Assembly (NCBI GenBank): GCA_000436915.1
Contig: HF994090.1
Location: forward strand, 18,379-35,756
Direction: 5' to 3'
Source of the DNA: Prevotella sp. CAG:1092
GTDB lineage: Bacteria > Bacteroidota > Bacteroidia > Bacteroidales > Bacteroidaceae
Length of the DNA stretch: 17,378 nt
The translations under genes and the position numbers were made by a program. This document shows, piece by piece, positions 13,699-17,378 of the stretch (its first letter is position 1; every line of letters starts with the position of its first letter). Under the pieces are notes generated by a model that worked only from the letters and a program-made list of their open reading frames with translations, made no database searches and was not told the DNA's origin.

Positions 13699-15030
13699 AT
13701 GTCAACATCTCGTACCCAACGTTGGACTGTTCTCGTCATTGCATCGCTCGTGATGATGATGGGCTACATCTTTTGGAATATCATTTCGCCTGTTTCCACC
13801 ACCCTAAAGGCTCCTGTCGAAGAAGGAGGATTGGGATGGACAGCGGCAGAATATGGTCTCTATACCAGTAGCTACACCATACTCAACCTTTTCTTGCTGA
13901 TGCTATTCTTTGGCGGTGTCATCCTCGACAAATGTGGCATTCGATTCACAGGCATCCTTGCCACGGGAAGCATGCTTGCCGGAAGCATCATCAATTATTA
14001 TGCCATCACAGCCATATCGCCAGCCGACTATGCCAACATGGCTTTCACCTTCTTTGGTTTCATTCCCGAACAGGTGAAAGTGCAAGTTCTCATGTCGTCG
14101 CTTGGCTTCGGTCTCTTCGGTATGGGATGCGACATCACGGGCATCACGGTTTCTAAGATTATCACCAAATGGTTTCGTGGTAAAGAGTTGGCTTCTGCCA
14201 TGGGCACCCAAGTGGCAATGGCTCGTTTGGGCACAGCCTTGGCTTTCAGCCTTAGCCCCGTCTTGGTGCAGCATTTTGGTGTCACCTCGCCATTGGCAAT
14301 AGGTGCTGGAATACTGCTCTTTGGCTTCGTGCTCTTCATGGTCTATTGCCTTTTCGATCGGAAGTTTGATGCTCTCTCATCAGCCTCAACAAGCAATACT
14401 GACAATAGCGACGATGTATTCCGCTTTGCCGACTTCGTAACCGTAGTTAGCAACGTTGGCTTTTGGCTCATCGCCATAGTCTGCGTGCTCTATTATGCTT
14501 CTATACGCACATTTATGAATTTCGCTACCGACTTCATGGTCAACGGCTTTGCCATCGACAAAGAGACGGCTGGCTGGGTGGTCTCATTAATACCATTTGG
14601 TGCCATCGTCCTCAGTCCTCTTTTCGGCATTCTCTACGACCGCACCGGTCGTGGCACCCAGATGATGACCATTGGTTGTATGGTGCTAACCGTCAGCCTC
14701 CTGTTGCTCAACTATCCTCTCACCCATGCCATTTGGTATGTGCTCAGCATGATGACTTTGGTGGGCATCGCCTTCTCGCTTGTACCAGCAGCACTATGGC
14801 CTACGGTTCCGATGATGGTTCCGCTAAAGCAACTCGGCACCGCCTATAGCATCATCTACTACATCCAAAACCTTGGCTTATTCCTCGTGCCTATTTGGAT
14901 TGGCAAGGTTGTTGATGCCTACACCACTCCTTCGGGCATCGAGTACACCATCCCTATGCTCATCTTCATCATCCTTAGCATCGGCTCTATGCTTACAGCA
15001 ATAGGTTTGCTGAGGATTACCAAAGAGTGA
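13699..15030 (+). CDS. MFS transporter, substrate unknown
   Basis: A 443-aa inner-membrane protein with about twelve hydrophobic segments in two halves around a polar central loop (about 222-240, rich in Ser, Thr and Asp). The MFS loop motif occurs in the first half as GGVILDKCGIRFTG (after helix 2) and in weaker form in the second as GILYDRTGRG. The stretch ALWPTVPMMVPLKQLGTAYS near helices 10-11 recalls the MFSD1-like branch, but I would not assign a substrate on that. The gene stands alone: the DMT gene upstream is divergent and the genes downstream are convergent. The last codon AAA-GAG leads into TGA, the stop being formed by the first heptamer of a repeat block, so the protein ends ...RITKE. 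Confidence 0.88.
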   Translation: MSTSRTQRWTVLVIASLVMMMGYIFWNIISPVSTTLKAPVEEGGLGWTAAEYGLYTSSYTILNLFLLMLFFGGVILDKCGIRFTGILATGSMLAGSIINYYAITAISPADYANMAFTFFGFIPEQVKVQVLMSSLGFGLFGMGCDITGITVSKIITKWFRGKELASAMGTQVAMARLGTALAFSLSPVLVQHFGVTSPLAIGAGILLFGFVLFMVYCLFDRKFDALSSASTSNTDNSDDVFRFADFVTVVSNVGFWLIAIVCVLYYASIRTFMNFATDFMVNGFAIDKETAGWVVSLIPFGAIVLSPLFGILYDRTGRGTQMMTIGCMVLTVSLLLLNYPLTHAIWYVLSMMTLVGIAFSLVPAALWPTVPMMVPLKQLGTAYSIIYYIQNLGLFLVPIWIGKVVDAYTTPSGIEYTIPMLIFIILSIGSMLTAIGLLRITKE

Positions 15031-15154
15031 AGAACGAAGAGTGAAGAGTGAAGAATCAAATACCCCCGGGTTGGGTTCGGTGCAGCTTGGCTGCATCGCT
15101 TTCCACTTGATTCTTCACTCTTCACTTAGATTCTTCGTTCTTCACTCTTCACTT
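15024..15154. repeat. Heptamer-flanked hairpin element, type B copy 2, in inverted form between MFS and HA-domain genes
   Basis: Left heptamers begin in the MFS stop codon and run to about 15057. The core (15058-15105) holds TGCAGC-TTG-GCTGCA (15081-15095), extended by CGG/TCG. Mirror-image heptamers then run to 15154. GAGTGAAGAATCAA near 15045 pairs exactly with TTGATTCTTCACTC near 15107, enclosing the core hairpin. A bidirectional terminator is likely. The element fills the whole 127-bp gap. Confidence 0.8.
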
Positions 15155-15157
15155 AAA

Positions 15158-15382
15158 CTACTTATGCACCGTTCTCATATTGCTTAGTTCAAGGAGCAGC
15201 GCCTGCTTATCCTCAGTCATTGCTCCTTGCTTTATTCGTTTCTTATTATATTTCCACCAATTCAGCAAGGCTCTGTTTTCCACCTTCTTCTTGTCCGGAA
15301 ACTGTTTATGTTCTTCCACATAAGCCTTCAGAGCCTGATAGTTTTTATTCCAAGTCTCTTCTCTGTCCATAGCCATTATCAT
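15158..15382 (-). CDS. Small stand-alone helicase-associated (HA) domain protein
   Basis: About 74 aa. The sequence WNKNYQALKAYVEEHKQFPD, then KKKVENRALLNWWKYNKKRI and the downstream LLLELSNM, matches the HA repeat (W...Y..L..Y..E......P....., a tryptophan-rich helix, then a final helix). The repeat is usually found in tandem at the end of large helicases and is thought to bind nucleic acid. Here a single repeat forms the whole protein; its role is unknown. Three in-frame ATGs (15382, 15376, 15370) are possible. I give the most upstream one that does not enter ugd; a longer reading would lie inside ugd and is unlikely. The stop TAG is six bases before a repeat block. It follows ugd by 5 bp, so the two are probably co-transcribed. 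Confidence 0.7.
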   Translation of the reverse strand: MIMAMDREETWNKNYQALKAYVEEHKQFPDKKKVENRALLNWWKYNKKRIKQGAMTEDKQALLLELSNMRTVHK

Positions 15383-15387
15383 GTGCG

Positions 15388-16713
15388 TTAGTCGCGGCGG
15401 AAGATGTCGCGAGTGTACACTTTGTCTTTCACATCGTCCAGGCAAGCATCATATCTGTTGGCAATGATGGCGTGGCTCTGCTGCTTAAAGGCTTCGAGAT
15501 TGTTTACCACCCTACTGCCGAAGAATGTTGTGCCCTCTTCCAACGTTGGCTCATAGATTATCACCTCGGCACCCTTAGCCTTGATGCGCTTCATGATGCC
15601 CTGTATGGCTGACTGGCGGAAGTTGTCGGAATTAGACTTCATGGTGAGGCGATACACACCTATCACGCAACTGTGCTCCTTGCTTGCATCAAAGCTGTTG
15701 TCGTCGGCATAGCTATAATATCCAGCCTTCTGCAACACAGCATCGGCAATATAGTCTTTGCGAGTGCGGTTGCTCTCCACGATGGCTTCTATCAAATTCT
15801 CGGGCACATCCTCGTAGTTTGCCAACAGCTGCTTAGTGTCCTTAGGCAGACAGTAGCCGCCATAGCCAAACGAAGGGTTATTGTAGAATGTGCCAATACG
15901 TGGATCCAGTCCCACACCATCGATGATAGACTTAGTGTCCAAGCCTTTCATCTCGGCATAAGTATCAAGCTCGTTGAAATAGCTAACGCGCAAAGCCAGA
16001 TAGGTGTTGGCAAAGAGCTTCACCGCCTCAGCCTCTTTCATGCCCATAAACAGCACATCAATATTCTCCTTCTCGGCACCCTCCTGCAGCAACTTTGCAA
16101 ACACCTGAGCATCCTCTTTCAGAGCTTCCATATCGGCAATAGCCTTTATAGCCTCGTTTTCGGCAAGGTTGTCGGAATGGTTTATCAACTTTGGATAACC
16201 AACGATGATACGGCTTGGATATAGATTATCATAAAGCGCCTTGCTCTCACGAAGAAATTCGGGCGAGAACAACAGGTTGAGCTTCTTCACTCCTTTATTA
16301 TAATATTTAAGGTATAGACTGCGAGTGTAGCCCACAGGGATGGTCGACTTTATCACCATCACAGCATCGGGATTCACCTCGAGCACAAGGTCGATAACCT
16401 CTTCAACATGCGACGTGTCGAAATAATTCTTCACAGGGTCGTAGTTAGTAGGTGCAGCAATAACCACAAAGTCTGCATCTCGATAAGCCTCTTTGCCATC
16501 GAGTGTAGCTCGCAAGTTTAGCTCCTTCTCAGCTAAATATTTTTCTATATATTCATCCTGTATAGGCGAAATGCGGTTGTTTATCTTCTCCACCTTTTCA
16601 GCTATCACGTCAACGGCAGTAACCTGATGATGCTGCGACAGCAATGTGGCAATACTCATTCCCACATATCCCGTTCCCGCTACAGCAATTTTCAAATCTT
16701 TGAAGTCAGTCAT
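15388..16713 (-). CDS. ugd: UDP-glucose 6-dehydrogenase-like nucleotide sugar dehydrogenase
   Basis: A 441-aa cytoplasmic NAD-dependent enzyme that oxidises a UDP-sugar C6 hydroxyl to a carboxylate, most probably UDP-glucose to UDP-glucuronate for surface polysaccharides. Motifs are the Rossmann signature AGTGYVGMS (12-20), APTNYD (87-92), STIPVGYTRS (123-132), SPEFLRES (150-157), a central-domain helix with LFANTYLALRVSYFNELD (233-250) and the catalytic cysteine Cys288 in FGYGGYCLPKDTKQL. It is longer than the compact bacterial enzymes because of a linker around residues 176-205. UDP-ManNAc dehydrogenase activity cannot be ruled out, but the STIPVG and GGYCLPKDT motifs fit Ugd best. No polysaccharide genes are nearby. 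It is followed after 5 bp by the HA-domain gene. Confidence 0.9.
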   Translation of the reverse strand: MTDFKDLKIAVAGTGYVGMSIATLLSQHHQVTAVDVIAEKVEKINNRISPIQDEYIEKYLAEKELNLRATLDGKEAYRDADFVVIAAPTNYDPVKNYFDTSHVEEVIDLVLEVNPDAVMVIKSTIPVGYTRSLYLKYYNKGVKKLNLLFSPEFLRESKALYDNLYPSRIIVGYPKLINHSDNLAENEAIKAIADMEALKEDAQVFAKLLQEGAEKENIDVLFMGMKEAEAVKLFANTYLALRVSYFNELDTYAEMKGLDTKSIIDGVGLDPRIGTFYNNPSFGYGGYCLPKDTKQLLANYEDVPENLIEAIVESNRTRKDYIADAVLQKAGYYSYADDNSFDASKEHSCVIGVYRLTMKSNSDNFRQSAIQGIMKRIKAKGAEVIIYEPTLEEGTTFFGSRVVNNLEAFKQQSHAIIANRYDACLDDVKDKVYTRDIFRRD

Positions 16714-16735
16714 AGTATAATGTATTTATCTTCTG

Positions 16736-16743
16736 CAAAGATA
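16736..16743 (-). promoter_or_regulatory. -7 promoter element of ugd
   Basis: The minus strand reads TATCTTTG, an exact TAnnTTTG match 22 bp before the ugd ATG. No convincing -33 TTTG is seen at 19-21 bp. Confidence 0.5.
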
Positions 16744-16762
16744 TAAATTTTTATCAAACATA

Positions 16763-16796
16763 TTGGCTCTTATTTCCAAAAATAGTTGTAATTTCG
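16763..16796 (+). promoter_or_regulatory. Weak promoter candidate for the DUF4250 gene
   Basis: TTGG (16763-16766) and TAATTTCG (16789-16796, one mismatch to TAnnTTTG) are separated by 22 bp, slightly beyond the usual spacing. This is the only candidate between the divergent ugd and DUF4250 genes. Confidence 0.35.
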
Positions 16797-16823
16797 CATG
16801 ATATTTAAACTAAACAAGTAATT

Positions 16824-17024
16824 ATGGACTATTTACCACACGACCCAGGCATGCTCGTATCGAGTGTCAACATGCTATTAAGAGATGGAGAGTACGACTC
16901 ATTGGAAGAAATATGCAACGTTTTTGGACGCGACATGGAAGAGATTTTGAAACAGCTCAACGATGCCGGCTATGTTTATAGCTACGACCAACGCCAAATA
17001 CGTCCTATAGGTTTCGACGAATGA
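16824..17024 (+). CDS. DUF4250 family small protein
   Basis: A 66-aa acidic protein starting MDYLPHDPGMLVSSVNMLLR, the recognisable DUF4250 opening (P-x-D-P-x-M-L-x-S-x-x-N-x-x-L-R). It continues with a helix-turn-helix-like stretch, YDSLEEICNVFGRDMEEILK, and a short tyrosine-rich end. The helical part might bind nucleic acid, but the family has no known function. It overlaps the next gene by 4 bp (ATGA), so the two are probably translated as a pair. Confidence 0.8.
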   Translation: MDYLPHDPGMLVSSVNMLLRDGEYDSLEEICNVFGRDMEEILKQLNDAGYVYSYDQRQIRPIGFDE

Positions 17025-17272
17025 TTCCACGCGCAACGATAGAAACTGCCTACGCCTTCTTTCATCAAAAGGAGCGAGTGTATGCTTACTCTAACATGGA
17101 GTGGCAGAAAGACGATATCGAATATGCAATATCGCAGTATGTTCACGATATGGACAAGCAGCTCCTTGCCTTGCTTGCCAATGGCATCCCCGACTTTCTC
17201 GAATCTCATCCCCGCTTCCATCAAGATTTGCAAGCGGCAGTAGAACAACTGGAAAGCATGTTGGGAATTTAA
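17021..17272 (+). CDS. Conserved-looking hypothetical protein, 83 aa
   Basis: A small soluble protein beginning MIPRATIETAYAFFHQKERV, followed by SNMEWQKDDIEYAISQYVHD and a mostly helical C-terminus ending in LESMLGI. I recognise no domain or catalytic motif and no membrane or signal segment. It starts inside the DUF4250 stop (ATGA overlap), which argues that it is real and functionally tied to that protein. The TAA stop is directly followed by heptamer repeats. Confidence 0.7.
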   Translation: MIPRATIETAYAFFHQKERVYAYSNMEWQKDDIEYAISQYVHDMDKQLLALLANGIPDFLESHPRFHQDLQAAVEQLESMLGI

Positions 17273-17378
17273 GTGAAGAACGAAGAGTGAAGAGTAAAGA
17301 ATCTAAGTGAAGAGTGAAGATAGAAACCTATGCCCCCTCGGGTTGGGTTTGCGACAGCTCGGCTGTCGCACTTAAGCC
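17273..17378 (+). repeat. Heptamer-flanked hairpin element, type A copy 2 (cut by the window edge)
   Basis: Two heptamer tracts joined by AATCTAA (17273-17322) begin at the base after the stop codon of the 83-aa gene. The core AAACCTATGCCCC, then GGTTGGGTTT, leads to the hairpin GCGACAGCTCGGCTGTCGC (17351-17369) and CTTAAGCC. Compared with copy 1 at 8768 one stem pair is changed from A-T to G-C on both sides. Confidence 0.8.

Noticed and set aside
12461..15154. An insertion sequence or composite transposon bounded by the two type B elements (carrying the DMT and MFS genes)
   Set aside because: No transposase or target-site duplication is seen, both cores have the same orientation, and further copies exist outside; dispersed repeats explain this better.
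15158..15445. A longer 95-aa reading of the HA-domain protein
   Set aside because: The extra N-terminal residues overlap the end of ugd and do not resemble the HA repeat.

Overview
The window looks like a chromosomal segment of a Bacteroidota bacterium, most likely a Prevotella/Segatella-type Bacteroidales. Three things point there. Upstream regions carry the Bacteroidota promoter pattern (TTTG, about 19-20 bp, then TAnnTTTG) and no Shine-Dalgarno tracts. The gene content fits: dxs-trkA-trkH, lutABC, DUF4250, a helicase-associated-domain miniprotein and a secreted bleomycin-hydrolase-like peptidase. Intergenic DNA is filled with purine-rich heptamer/octamer repeats. No rRNA, tRNA, CRISPR array, insertion sequence or integrase was seen.

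Layout. Positions 1-1686 (minus strand) hold a secreted C1 peptidase, translationally coupled to the start of a membrane protein that runs off the window. Positions 1908-6627 (plus) form a dxs-trkA-trkH operon (isoprenoid precursor synthesis plus Trk potassium uptake). A long inverted repeat at 6627-6764 separates it from a convergent minus-strand pair, 8612 to 6758: an ABC/OLD-type ATPase followed by a DUF4435 (TOPRIM-like) protein. This pair has the composition of the PARIS (AriA/AriB) anti-phage system and is the main candidate defence module. Positions 8831-9523 encode a secreted M15 peptidase. Positions 9690-12456 are a tightly coupled lutABC lactate-oxidation operon with a textbook promoter and a candidate operator just downstream of it. 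Then come an EamA/DMT transporter (minus), an MFS transporter (plus), a small helicase-associated-domain protein and a nucleotide-sugar dehydrogenase (both minus), and finally a coupled DUF4250 / 83-aa pair (plus).

The most unusual signal is intergenic. Two families of short tandem repeats, (GAAGAGT/GAAGAAC)n and (GGTAAAAA)n, lie directly at gene ends, always purine-rich on the sense strand of the neighbouring gene, and four genes take their stop codon from a repeat. Four copies of the heptamer element also carry a core with a 9-bp hairpin whose stem covaries between copies. This suggests a selected structure, perhaps REP-like or a 3'-end/terminator element. None of the gaps between genes exceeds 300 bases; each is described in a repeat or promoter entry.
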